A DNA stretch of 64,000 nt from Annona cherimola (lineage: Eukaryota > Streptophyta > Magnoliopsida > Magnoliales > Annonaceae): positions 84,025,221 to 84,089,220 of the forward strand of contig CM059973.1 of the NCBI GenBank assembly GCA_030490835.1, read 5' to 3'. How positions within the stretch are numbered: position 1 is the first letter of the stretch; the number at the start of each line of letters is the position of its first letter. The notes below the pieces were generated by a model. That model saw nothing but the letters and a program-made list of their open reading frames with translations. It had not been told where the DNA came from and searched no databases. Positions 36,566-47,927 of this stretch are shown in pieces. The position numbers and the translations under genes were made by a program.

Positions 36566-36857
36566 GGGTGTGTTTGGGAAGTTGTAAAATTTATGATGTA
36601 AAGTTTTTTATGTAAAAGTTGTTAAATCAGTAGAAAATGATGTGATATTGTAGGGGTAATAATGAGGAATAAAGAGAATAAATTTAAAATAAATAGGTTA
36701 GTTGTATTGGTAGTTGTGTAGAAATGATTGAAAAGTAGGGTTATTGTATAGAAAGATGTGTAAAAAATAATTGAAAAAAGGAGTAGTTATGGAGAGTCAA
36801 AAGTTTTTGATTGAAAAGTTTTAATTTGACAAGTTTTGCAAATTGCCAAACACACCC
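36566..36857. mobile_element. Tourist-like MITE, 292 bp, best-preserved copy
   Basis: Perfect 12-bp terminal inverted repeats GGGTGTGTTTGG (36566-36577) and CCAAACACACCC (36846-36857), with a 3-bp duplication GTA on both sides (36563-36565 and 36858-36860). Short length, no coding content, 3-bp duplications and GGGTGTGTTTGG ends fit the PIF/Harbinger (Tourist) type. Reference copy for the family in this window. Confidence 0.88.
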
Positions 36858-36884
36858 GTAATCTTTTCAAATTTTAGAATTTCA

Positions 36885-38480
36885 ATTGTTGATAGAAAAT
36901 TCAATTTATTTATTATATTTAATTATTTATTTGTTTATAAGAGGCGGAATTCTAATTAAATATGTTTATAAGTCACGTTTGTTAAAATATATATTCATGT
37001 ATAAATTATGAAAAATGCGTATATTCATTTACACATATATTAGAATGTAATAATATTTTACAAAATTATTTATTCCCATAGAAATAATATTTTAGATAAT
37101 TTAGAGGTTGAAAATACAACTTTAAAATTAATATCTAATATTAAAATTGATATTTTATTCTAGATTCATTCATTTATTCACGTAGAAATAATATTTTAGA
37201 CGGTGTTGAGTTATGGTGTTTAGATGATAGACATGTCAAGAATTTGATGCTTGAATTGTATTTGATTGTATTTAGTTTGAGATGAATGGTTGTAACAGGA
37301 TAGCATAGAATTATGCTGTGAATTTGTTGAGATTTTGCTGTAAAACTTCAGTAGTTTTGGTTTGCAACTTCAACAGTTTTTGTTTCAAATTTTAGCTAAT
37401 TTAGTTTACAACTTTAACTATTTTGGTTTGAAACTTTCACAATTTTGGGTTGAAACTTTGACGATTTTTTAAAGCAATCAAGGGATAAATAATTAGATGA
37501 TGATGTAGTAGATCGGTTAGTTTATTATGATGAATTATCTTGGTTTGTTAAGTTGTTACAAGTTATTGAAAAAAATTCGATTAGTTGCAAATTTGGTGGA
37601 AAAAATCTCTCTTGTCAGTTTTAGTTTGTTAAGTTGTTAAAAATTGTTGAGAAAAATCCAATTGTTTACAGATTTGGTGGAGAAAATCTCTTTTAGTAGT
37701 TTTGGAAATTAAAAGCTATAAATAGAGAATGAATTCCACTTAGAAATTCAATTCAGAAAGAATTATTTCAAAAGTGCAAATCTGTCTCAAGGCATTCTCT
37801 GTGATCCTCTGTCAATCTGTTAGAAGCAGCATATTGAAAATCGTTGTGACCATTCTACTAGAGCTTCATCTCTGTGCTTTTGTGTGGTTCAACTGGTTTG
37901 AAGCTTTATTTCATTTTTGTTTATTTTAACTTGAATTAGAGACTGTCTAATTCAAGAGGAAAGTTTTCATTGTGATTTGTGAAAAGTTTCACATGCCACC
38001 TGGAGCCATTTGTGTAATTCGGAAGATGATTGAGATCATACCATTATAACTTAAGTTCAGACTGGTGGAAACCTGAGTCAAAGCATTGATTTGGAGAGTG
38101 GAGTAGGTGCATTAACCGAACCATTATAATTTGTAGTATCTTCTTTAGATTATTTCTATGTAGTGTATGAAATCTATTTTTTCTTTCTTAGATCTCTCTT
38201 TGTGCTTTTGTACCTTTCATTTATCGGTTTCATACGACTTAACAGATAGTTTAGATGTTGAAAATATAACTTTAAAATTGATATTTAATATTAAACTATT
38301 TTATTAAGTTAATTTTCAATGGGGCCCATGCGCAATGATATTAGACAAATAAAAGGATTTCTAAGATACTATAAATGATGCTAAATATAATAAATGGAGT
38401 GAAATTTTCATTAACCATTAACATATTAAAAATAAAAGAGGTAACATAAAAAAGGAGTTTGATAGAAGCGGTACTAATTA
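36885..38480 (+). repeat. AT-rich interspersed repeat split by a solo LTR
   Basis: The two halves, 36885-37203 and 38245-38480, join to give the sequence order of related copies at 39050, 54290, 56565 and (reversed) 62690. Shared blocks include TTGAAAATACAACTTTAAAATT, the stretch around GGGGCCCATGCGCAATGATA, and an end near GATAGAAGCGG. No coding content. Ends and class are undefined. Confidence 0.65.
37204..38244 (+). mobile_element. Copia-type solo LTR, 1041 bp
   Basis: It starts TGTTGAG and ends CTTAACA, an imperfect 7-bp inverted end of the TG...CA type. A promoter-like TATAAATAGAG lies at about 37718-37728, as in an LTR U3 region. Flanks are GACGG (37199-37203) and GATAG (38245-38249); both differ by one base from GACAG, which is what undisrupted relatives suggest at this place (a copy near 56772 reads GACAG). 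No gag-pol lies beside it, so it is a solo LTR left by recombination or a very short element. Confidence 0.75.
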
Positions 38481-39049
38481 TTTATTTATGTACAAGTTCT
38501 AGTGATACAGACAAAATTTACACTTAATTTTACTTATACACCTAACTTTTAAAAATTCTAAATTTACATATATATTTTGTCTAGAATTTTACTTATACGA
38601 ATATAATCATTTCTAATTATGATTTTATAACTAAAAATTCACATTCTAATAATTTTTTAATATTTTTACAATTATAAAATTATAGATGATTTGAATGTTC
38701 ATTTTTAGCTTTAAGCAAACCAACTTTAAATTATATAAGGGTTTGGATATATTCATCATTTCACAAGGGGGCTAACAACTCCTTTAAGATTCGTAACGGC
38801 ATGAGTATAAGTAAATTATGAAAATATATTTAGATTTTTTGAAAGTTCACATTACAAGTAGAATTATGACTAAAATTCATGAATATATATACATATGAAA
38901 TTTTCTCACAATATTGTCTTAAACCTTAAAAGTAAATTGAATTAACTATCCATTCTCATTATCAAAAGTAAATCTATTTTTATGGCTTTGAATGGGGCAT
39001 GCACTAGAATATTTCAATTTTTTTTGCTAATTTACTTTTTAAAATTATT
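38481..39049. other. AT-rich spacer
   Basis: No gene, complete element or regulatory signal recognised. Confidence 0.5.
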
Positions 39050-39500
39050 ATATAAGAGTCACATAGTTTTATGTAACCTCATATATTATATTTAACATAA
39101 TTTGTTTAGCTAGAAAATCAAATTTTATCCAAACTAAAGATGCGTATGTACTACATTTGCTGAAAAATATTTATTCACATGTAAATTAAGAAAACTTTTA
39201 ACTCATTTACATGTGCATTAGAATATATTTATATATTTTATAAAATCTTTTTTCATATAATAATGATATCTTAGATGATTTAAATGCCGAAATACAACTT
39301 TAAAATTGATGTTTATCATAAACTATTTTATAGATTGATTTTGCACATCTTTACATCAGGTTATGCACAAGATACTTGATAAATATATAATAGACTTTTC
39401 ATGTTAATATAAATAATACTAAATAGAAGGGATGAATAGTTGAAGTAAAAAAAATAGATAAAATTATATGTAAGAGAGACTTCATAGAAGCGGAACTTGT
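39050..39500 (+). repeat. AT-rich interspersed repeat, second copy
   Basis: Same block order as 36885-38480 without the LTR: AACATAATTTGTTTAGCTAG, TATTCACATGTAAATTAAG, GAAATACAACTTTAAAATTG and an end near CATAGAAGCGG (about 39485-39495). Confidence 0.65.
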
Positions 39501-41309
39501 GCATATATGACCATGTATCATTTTCAAGATATAGTACATAACTAGCCTAAAACAATTTAGGTCACATGCAAACTTCAACATTAATAACAACTCCACGTAA
39601 ACTTGAACAATAATGCGAACTATATACATTGGTCCTCTCCTAATAGAAAGCAAGGACAAACCAATATATTATATGCATATACAAAATATAATGAAATACA
39701 CCTCATTACAAAAAGTCTCTCATTAACTCCTCATCAAAGCTATGACCTTATTGGATTGCTTCTATATCCATGTTGAACTCCACCTGCAAGATCCACAGAA
39801 CCACTTGTCAATCTTCTAAAATTCAGTAAAATGAAAATAATATACTGATTCTCTATTTTTAAAAAAAATTTAGTACACATTCTCAAAAATGTATATTTCA
39901 CATATGCAATTTTTCATTTTTGATATTTTTAAGTATTTCTTTTATAATTTTCAAAATAAAAAATCCCTTTTCATGAGCTACGGTGCTACTTGATGAAAAA
40001 GGGACATTTTTTATTTTGAAATTAAAAAAAATTAGTAGTGTAAAAAACAAAAATTTTTATTTATGAAAAATTACATATTTGGGCACACATGTGCTAAAAA
40101 ATAAAATAAATAAAAAAGCATGATTCATCAATTGAGACTCAATGCACATGTTGCATTAAATTATACAAGATATAAATAAATTACAATAATGAAATAAATC
40201 ATCCTACTACAATATTTGGCCCAATACATCACCACATATCACATTGCAACACATTTTTATCTCTAATAAGAAATGCTCAGGTACACTCGAAATCCTATTT
40301 AAAAATTTTCTAATAATGTTACTCTAAAATATCCTCTTAATCATCACATCTACGAAATCATACTTGTAAGGGATTTCCACCTAACATCACTGTACACAAC
40401 TCTAAAGTAGACAAGTGGATTCTACCACACACCAACAGGGAAAAAAAGGAATCTACAAAGGAAAATGGAGAAAACTATGTCTCAAGAGATTCGATGAAGA
40501 TTTCTCCACAATGCCTCTACCAACTTTAGGGTTGATGCTCCACCAAGATTCCCACCTCTGAACTTCTGCATCTCCTTCAAAACTCTTCTCTACCAGATTT
40601 CCCTATTTTCTTTCTTATCTCCCAAGCTCTAGAGAAAGGAAAATGAAAACAAAGATGATTTCAGGCTCCACTTTACTTTATTTAGTCTCCTATAGATCCG
40701 ATCGCATGATTATCCATGGATGCCTTCATTGACAAGTCTTCGAGTTAAAAGAAAATGCTCTTTATTTAAACCATCAACACTTCCGTCAAATAATTAACCT
40801 ATTCCATGAAACAACCACATACTACAACAAGCCACATATGCTAGCTGTCACAGTAGCTAAACAACATACGAGGGAAACATCATCCCATATATATACTCCA
40901 CCCACAATAAAAATCGCACCCCAAAGCCTAAAATCCACACAAGATCCTACATACACATTACACATTTTTGTTTTAGAACCTTAATTTATTTTTGAGATGA
41001 TGTTGCAGGACACTTATCATGTCTGAAGATCATGCAAAACTGATGAGAGTAGTTGGATAATGATAGTTTTGGATGTAGAGTGTGCAAAAGTTTATCAACT
41101 GCAAAACTTTCCACTCACATCGACAACAGTATATATATAGGGATAATAATGGTTAGTGTGTTAAACATTGATATTGTTTTCATTTTTCGTATTTTCCAAT
41201 TTTTCCAACAGTTTCCATCTTTTTCCGCTTTTTAAGAAAAAAAGATTATTTTCATTATTTTTTTATTGTTTGATTAAATCATCCACTATTAGGCTTTTTT
41301 TTTTATTGA
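39501..41309. other. Spacer, no gene recognised
   Basis: A less AT-rich stretch at about 40370-40740 has short frames on both strands and resembles nothing known to me; it may be eroded retroelement sequence. The rest is AT-rich. Confidence 0.45.
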
Positions 41310-41720
41310 AGGGTAGTGGCCACCAAGCACGTGACCTGGTAGTAACACTGATGGCACAAAAGCCATATGTCGTGTTTGAGTCCCCATAGGTGTGTGAGGT
41401 ATTTTTACTAATTCTTCCTTGGGTGAGGTGTTTTTACAGATTTTCCCCTTATATCTTCACAGGGCAATGGCCACAAAGCACAAGGCCTTGGTAGTAGAAC
41501 TACATGAAAATGATTGTTTGATTAAATCATCCACTATTGAATTTTTTTTATTAAAGCTAAAGTTCAAGGGCAGTGCTTGTCAAGCACGTGGCTTAGTGGC
41601 AACACCGATGCCATAAGAGCCACAAGTTCGGTGTTTGAGTCCCCACATATGTGTGAGGTGTTTTTACTCATTTCTTCTATGGTGTGTTTTTATAAATAAT
41701 TTTTTCCTGATGTGAGGGTA
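41310..41720 (+). repeat. Duplicated tRNA-derived SINE-like units
   Basis: Units at about 41310-41460 and 41567-41720, with a truncated one between (41461-41510). Each full unit has a box-A-like part (GTGACCTGGTAGTAAC; GTGGCTTAGTGGCAAC at 41588-41603) and a box-B-like part (TGTTTGAGTCCCC at 41373-41385 and 41632-41644), then TGTGTGAGG. The sequence ATTGTTTGATTAAATCATCC occurs at about 41264 and again at 41512, so a unit of about 248 bp was duplicated in tandem. Similar to Au-type plant SINEs. Confidence 0.6.
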
Positions 41721-44139
41721 TTTATAAAAAAATCTCTTCACGATATGAGGTTTGAATATCCTTAATTGTAATATCAAATATTATAATGTGTATAAATACC
41801 AATCGAAAAAAGGTTCAAGGATAGTTGTGATTTGTAAATATTATTACATCTCTTATAAGCTAAATGGGGCCTAACGGGAGAAATTTTTGTAGATAAAGTT
41901 TACAAGGTATTAATAGTTAATATAAAATTACAAAAATATGAGAAAGTAATTTTGAATAACCAAATTCATAGCAATACTAACTTTAGACTAAAAAATATAT
42001 AAAAACTATTAAAATCATCTTGTACAGTGTGATTTAGATAATTTTACAGATTTAATTAAATTTTTATGAAGTGTACAAACCTAAAAACTACCCTTACCTT
42101 GTATAGATATTTATGGTCAAGGGATTAAGAAAATAATAAATAAATAAATCTTATTTTAAAGGTATTTCTGACAAGGGTATATAAAACACGAAGAAAAATA
42201 AAGGTTATGATTAAAATAATAAGGATTAGCAGTAACTGAAAATATAAATAACAAGAGAAAAATAAAACTGCTGTGACGATACATGTATTCAGAGAATTAA
42301 AAATTTCCAGGAACAGTGATGAAATTGACCGCGATGTAACTTGTCTTCGAATGAGATTTCAGAGAGCACAGTTGGTCAACGGCTTGCGATTGCACGACCA
42401 TCTTCAATACTTCCGTCGGCCCAGACAGGGCCGGAATCCAGTGTAACTTAAGCGCATACGGTTGCATGATTTTTTCTTTTTTTAATTATTTCATCTGGAC
42501 ATTTACATGCATTATATTTCTCGTCACTCAATCATGATTAAGTTTCCATAAAAAATCATGATTAAGTGATTTTTTTGTTTCCTATAACTGATTACACCCA
42601 ACACAAGAGACAATGCTGCTCATAGAATCAACCTAGTTATGCCCACGGTTACATATTTTTTCCATCTTTGTATGCTCTTTTTATATGGCCTCAAGCAAGA
42701 TATTTCTAAATAAAAAAATAAAAATGTTGATTTAACCGTCTATATTGAATAGGCGCTTGTCCAATAAACCAACCATCTTAAAAAATATTTCCAAGTCGCA
42801 AGTTCCTCATGTCACATGATCTAACCTTGCATAAGCCTTCTCTACTCTCAAACCAAGTCACGTCACTGACCCCAACCAAAGGAAAAAGAAAAATCTCACT
42901 CAAAACTCGCATATGCATCGTACACGTGGACGTCTCATATACTTTTTTTTATTAGTTAGTATTATATATTGTGACAGTTAAGCTCATTCATCTTTTTTTG
43001 AAACAAACTTTCACCCTTCATCATGGAGACAAAACCCCACCTATATTAAACCCACATATACTGCCAAGAAATAATACTGGGGTACACTACCAGGAAAATA
43101 TTGCTCAGACAGAACTGATTCTGTTAATGTTGAGACTTGAAACACCAACAACATACAAAACTGCCAGAAGTGAACATCTTATATATTTAAAATGACATAT
43201 AATCATAAATCCATAAATGGGGAAATATGTGTGAAATATTGGAGTATAGTTGGATTCCATTGTCAATCTAAATGACTATGAAGTTAAAATCTAATCTGGC
43301 AATTAGGTGTACACATGAGCAGAATTTTTTATTGTTCCATTTGAAATTCTGCTTACAACTTAGTCAATCATTAAACTTCCAACTCAATCAATCATCCTAA
43401 GAAGAAACACACCAAGTGAGCAAACGGAGACAACTAGTTCCGCTGCGATCAAACTTGGGATCAATTGGCATTGAGACCAAATTGAATCTCACAGGTTATC
43501 ATATCCTAAGATGGTAGAAAATCAATATAATAAGGTAATTTAATTTATATATTATTTTTAATGCTTCTTTGATAAAAAACAACAATAACATCACTGATTT
43601 GAGCATTTCGTTGATTATTAGCTCCTATAATTTGAATAAACATCAATTCTTAAGTCTACTATTGTCTTTATATTCAAATAGATTTATGGTTAAATAATAT
43701 CACTTTTTCTATAAACTCTTCTTTCAATGCTAAGGTCAAAGGAAAAAATGAAAAATATTATCTGTCCGAAAATAGAAATAAAGAAATTGAAATCTATAAT
43801 TATCTTTTTCATCACAAATACCTAGTTTAACATCTTTATCTTGCAATAATGAATTGTGTTCATATAAACATTTTGTTTTGATTATCTCAATCGTTGATTT
43901 GGTTATGGTTTTGGATAGTCCACTCATTTCTTGAGCCAATTTTGCTCTTAAGATAGGATTGTTCAAGTCAATTTTTTTTTATTATTATTGAGATAGATGA
44001 ATTTTTGCGAATCCATCTCTCAAAGGAATTAGACATGATAAATTTTGACCATCTAGCTCAAGCAAGAAAGAATCAAATAAATAAAATGGACCCATAGTCA
44101 TACATAAACTATATATCATCTACATATACATATGATGAA
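41721..44139. other. AT-rich spacer, no gene recognised
   Basis: A less AT-rich stretch at 42330-42450 has no convincing frame. Nothing else was recognised. Confidence 0.5.
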
Positions 44140-44500
44140 TGATCCTATTAGCTTGGGCTAAGCAAATGTCTTAGCCCATCTCAAAAAATTCATTTACAAT
44201 ATTTTTTCTTTACTTTTTTTTTCTTCATACACGTATTTATCTAAGCATATGTAATATATAAACCAAATTTTACTATTTTTTAATATGTATATATATTTTT
44301 TTGAGATTTTTAAAGATATTGATATTTTAAATACATATATACCCATAGATGTTTAAAAATCTCAAAAAATTATATACTTTATCTAAAAATGGTAAAACTT
44401 AGTTCATATATTAAATACAGAAAAAAAGCAAAAAATATTGTAAATGAGTTTTTTTATGTGGGCTAAGTGGGATATTAGTTTAGCCAGGCTAATAGAATCA
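44140..44500. repeat. Foldback (inverted-repeat) MITE
   Basis: Two arms of about 180 bp. The left arm starts GATCCTATTAGC and runs through TTTACAATATTTTTT; the right arm is its imperfect reverse complement and ends GGCTAATAGAATCA. The transcript of either strand could fold into a long hairpin. Related elements lie at 18465, 31850, 58207 and 63511. Confidence 0.75.
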
Positions 44501-45159
44501 CTTCTTTACATATATATGACTCTATGTAAGAAAAGAGTTAAGTTATTGAATTCCATTTTACGTTACTATATTGTTTCATTGCCAGGAATTCAGTTTTTAC
44601 AAGTAAATAATCAATACCTAAGTAGGCTTATAAATTGATTCCCAACCAAGTGCTTTATCTATATTAAATTTGAGTATCAAAATAGCTAATATAATCATGA
44701 TTTAAATGCTCGATTTATTTACTTTTTATTTTCTTGATTTCAATGAGTTTCATTAGAACAATAGGAGAGTAATAAGGATTTGCATTGTCGATCCTTAATT
44801 GTGATTAGGTATTAGCTAGATACTTGTGTCTCAGAATTCAAATTTTCAATAACGACAAATGAATATTACTATAGCTTGTAGTAACATAGTAGTTTGGCTA
44901 TAGAAAAAAGTGCTATTACTTATCATTATAGTGAACAAATATTGAACTTTATACTTGTAGATTATTATGAGGTTTGTTATGTTAAACTTTATGCTTATAG
45001 ATTATTATGAGGTCAGTTTATCTTTTCTTATTACAAATAAAAAGAATATTTCTATTCTTTAATAAAAAAATGAAGATTGAGATCAGAACCTCATGGAATT
45101 TTTTTTTAATGACTTATACCTTATCATGGCGTCACTCTATCCTTGGATTTTTTTTTATC
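44501..45159. other. AT-rich spacer
   Basis: No feature recognised, although the 5' border of the following LINE fragment is uncertain and may lie in here. Confidence 0.5.
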
Positions 45160-46166
45160 AATATTTATCCTTAGATATTATTAAAGATATATACGAAGGG
45201 GTTGTTACAAATGTGAAGACCATTAGTGGAGATACTAATATTTTTTTAGTTAAAATAAGTTTACATCAAGGCTCAACCTTGAGTCCTTATCTTTTTACCT
45301 TACTAATAGATGAAATTACTAGATATCTCTAATAAGCAGTACCTTAGTGTATATTATTTGCAGATGACATTGTTCTAATAGATGAAACTAAAGAATGACT
45401 AAATTTAAAATTGAATAGGTGGGTAGATACTTTAGAATCTAATGGTTTTAGAATAAGTCGCACAAAAACTGAATATATGAAATGCAATTTTAATAATAGC
45501 GAAAACCCGGTTGATGAACCAATTAAAATTTTAGATCGAGTAGTAACAAGAACTAATCACTTCCGGTACTTATGATCAACAGTTCAAGAGAACGGGAAAA
45601 TTGAGAAAGATATAATACATAAAATTCAAGCAGGATGAAAGAAATGACGAAATGCGTCAGGAATTTTATGTGATCGTCGAGTTCTAATTAAACTAAAAGA
45701 AAAATTTTATAAGACTGCAATTAGACCTGCTATGCTTTATGGGGCAGAATGTTGGGTAGTTAAAAAACAACATATATAAAAAATGAGCGTAACAGAAAGG
45801 AGAATGTTAAGATGGATGAGTGGTAAAACACAAAAAGATAAAATTAAAAATGAAATAATTCGAGAAAACTTAAAAGTGAGACCAATTTGTGATAAAATAA
45901 AAAAAAATAAATTAAGATGATTTGGTCATATTAAAAGGAAACCCGAAGTAGCATCGGTTAGGAGAACAGAGTCTATTCAAGTAGAAAGTGGTAGAAGAAT
46001 GAGAGCAAGACTCTAAAAAATATGGATGGAAGTAAATAAACAAGATTTAAAAATATTACAAATTACAGAAAATTTAGTCTTAAATCGCGAAGAATGACGC
46101 AACGGAATCCATACAGCCAACCCCACCTAGGTAGAAAATGGCTTATGATGATGATGACGACGACAC
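45160..46166 (+). pseudogene. RTE-clade LINE, 5'-truncated, stop-ridden
   Basis: One reading frame carries reverse-transcriptase sequence from DIIKDIYEGVVTNVKT near 45165 through HQGSTLSPYLF, the catalytic FADDIVLIDET (about 45357-45390), GFRISRTKTEYMKCNF, TAIRPAMLYGAECWVVKKQH and RRMLRWMSG to the C-terminal end near 46130. These are marks of plant RTE elements. It ends in a TGATGATGATGACGACGAC tail (46148-46166), the short-repeat tail typical of RTE. About twelve in-frame stops interrupt it, six of them TGA, yet the frame never shifts. Truncated at the 5' end; no endonuclease part is present. Confidence 0.88.
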
Positions 46167-46460
46167 TTATACATAAAGATAATTCATATTACAATCAAGT
46201 TTATTCACAATTCTTATAAAAGGAAAAATTTTTCTGTAACACTTCACACAAGAAGAAATCAATAAATATTCCCAGATAAGGAGAGAAATTTGAAAAAAAC
46301 TCTCGCTGCACAAGATAGGAGGAGAGAAACGTCAAACACTTGATTAGGCAAACTTACATTTGCAGGTATTACCACCAGAGCACGCCTCTGGTGACCTTTG
46401 TCCTTAACTTAAAAGGGCTCATCTTTCTTAAATTTTTTCCTTGACTTAAAAAGGCTTATC
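46167..46460. other. Spacer between two LINE fragments
   Basis: No coding content. A worn direct repeat (CTTAACTTAAAAGGGCTCATC and TTGACTTAAAAAGGCTTATC, about 46405-46460) lies next to the following element. Confidence 0.45.
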
Positions 46461-47376
46461 TTTTTTTTTTTTTTTTTGATAAAAGGAAACACTCTAATCC
46501 TACTCCCTATCAATTATGAAGGGAGTAGAAGAAGAGAGATCCAAAATATTCATTGCCAAAAAATTGTCAATACACAAGTTTCTACAAATAGCAGCGGGTG
46601 GATTATCCCACCAAACCTGATGATCCACAGAGGAAACCAAAATAAATTCAGCTAAGGAATGAGCCACAGCATTTCCTTGCCGAAGAACATGATGAGCAGA
46701 AAAAGATTTGTTGTTGGCGAAGATAGATCTGATCTCATCAATGATATAGCCAGCGTCAGACATGATGGGGTGTGAATTTGATATGAAGTTGCATAAGATG
46801 AGGGAGTCAGTTTCGAACTGTACAAGTCTAAGATCCAACTGGATCGCCCATTTTAGCCCCAAAAGGAAAGCCGTGGCTTCCATGAAAAGTGACTCCATAG
46901 CACCGGCCCGTCTCCAGCCGCACGCCGCCACAAACTCCCCTGAGGCATCCCTTATGACAGCCGCACAGCCAAAGAAGTCCATATTCACCTGCCGACGTGC
47001 ATCAACGTTTAGCTTCAGAAAAGCCTGCGGCGGCCTAATCCATCTGGCCACCATGGGACCGTCCACCAGTCCAGACGAAGAAAGAAAATTAGCACATTTG
47101 TGCTGGGTAAGGAAGTCGGAGCACCAGGCCAAAATGTCAGTGAAGATTGGTTGGATATTCTCTTCCCGAAGTCTGTTACGGAGAAACCACACCCTCCAGC
47201 AGCAGAGAACAAAAAGGGTAAGGTCCTTAGTCATGTTCCTCCGCACAAGGGTACCCATAACTTCCATGACCGACGAATCGCGGGGATCCAAACTTGCCGC
47301 AATCCAACAAACTCCCAAGGATTTAGCACATCCAAGAAAAAGGTGGTTCACATCCTCAAATTTTAGAAGAGATGAA
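46461..47376 (-). mobile_element. L1-type LINE 3' fragment with RNase H
   Basis: A 17-T run at 46461-46477 is the antisense poly(A) tail. The open frame runs from about 47384 to 46500 on the minus strand without a stop. It starts inside the RT-associated segment (FEDVNHLFLGC, CCWRVWFLRNRLR) and holds a complete RNase H: FLKLNVDARR, AAVIRDASGEFVAACGW, MEATAFLLGLKWAI, QFETDSLILCNF and HHVLRQGNAVAHSLAEF. It is a 5'-truncated relative of the LINE in the short CHUP1 paralogue, with the same near-absence of a 3' untranslated region. No target duplication was found. The uninterrupted frame suggests it is younger than that LINE. Confidence 0.88.
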
Positions 47377-47690
47377 CTAATCATTAGAAGTGTAATATAT
47401 CTATATAGTGTGTATATGTATACATACTAGAGGCTTTTTCAAAAACAGACAATTTAATTTAACTAAAAAGTTATAAGGTTAAATGATTATTTTATTTTTA
47501 TTCAATAAATATTAATGTAGTGAATTATTTTACTCTAAAGAACTTTGTTTTTATTGAACCACTAATTAGGGGAGATCCACTTGATTGATATATGGATCAA
47601 CCTGATATAAATTCAACAAATTTTATTCATTGTGATGAAAATTTCATCCAATCATTCATGTGGATCACATGGATGGACTTGTAATTTATC
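47377..47690. other. Spacer upstream of oleosin
   Basis: AT-rich, with nothing recognised apart from the promoter elements listed next. Confidence 0.5.
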
Positions 47691-47812
47691 TATATAAACT
47701 ATTATCATATCGTAGATCGTCCCAGATTTATCTACTGAATTAGTGTTTTGACACGTGCTAAGAAGGCATATGTATGTCTCTTCTACTTTGAGACACGTAT
47801 GGCGTTGCATGC
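47691..47812 (+). promoter_or_regulatory. Candidate seed/ABA promoter elements of oleosin
   Basis: TATATAAA at 47691-47698, a CACGTG G-box (in ACACGTGC, ABRE type) at 47752-47757, and a GCATGC RY core at 47807-47812. ABRE and RY elements drive seed-stage oleosin expression in known genes. Oddly both lie downstream of the only clear TATA box, so that TATA may be unused or the elements may sit in the leader. Confidence 0.45.
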
Positions 47813-47927
47813 GTCGGCCCGCCCATTTGTCCAACACGCGCCACCACCCCCTTGTCACTCTTCACTCTCTCCCGCTCTTTCCCCTGTCTAAGAAGCTGGG
47901 AAGAAGCTGCTTCTCCATCTCCCAGCA

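Noticed and set aside
46762..47430. Plus-strand frame of 222 codons
   Set aside because: It is the antisense shadow of the RNase H frame of the L1 fragment.
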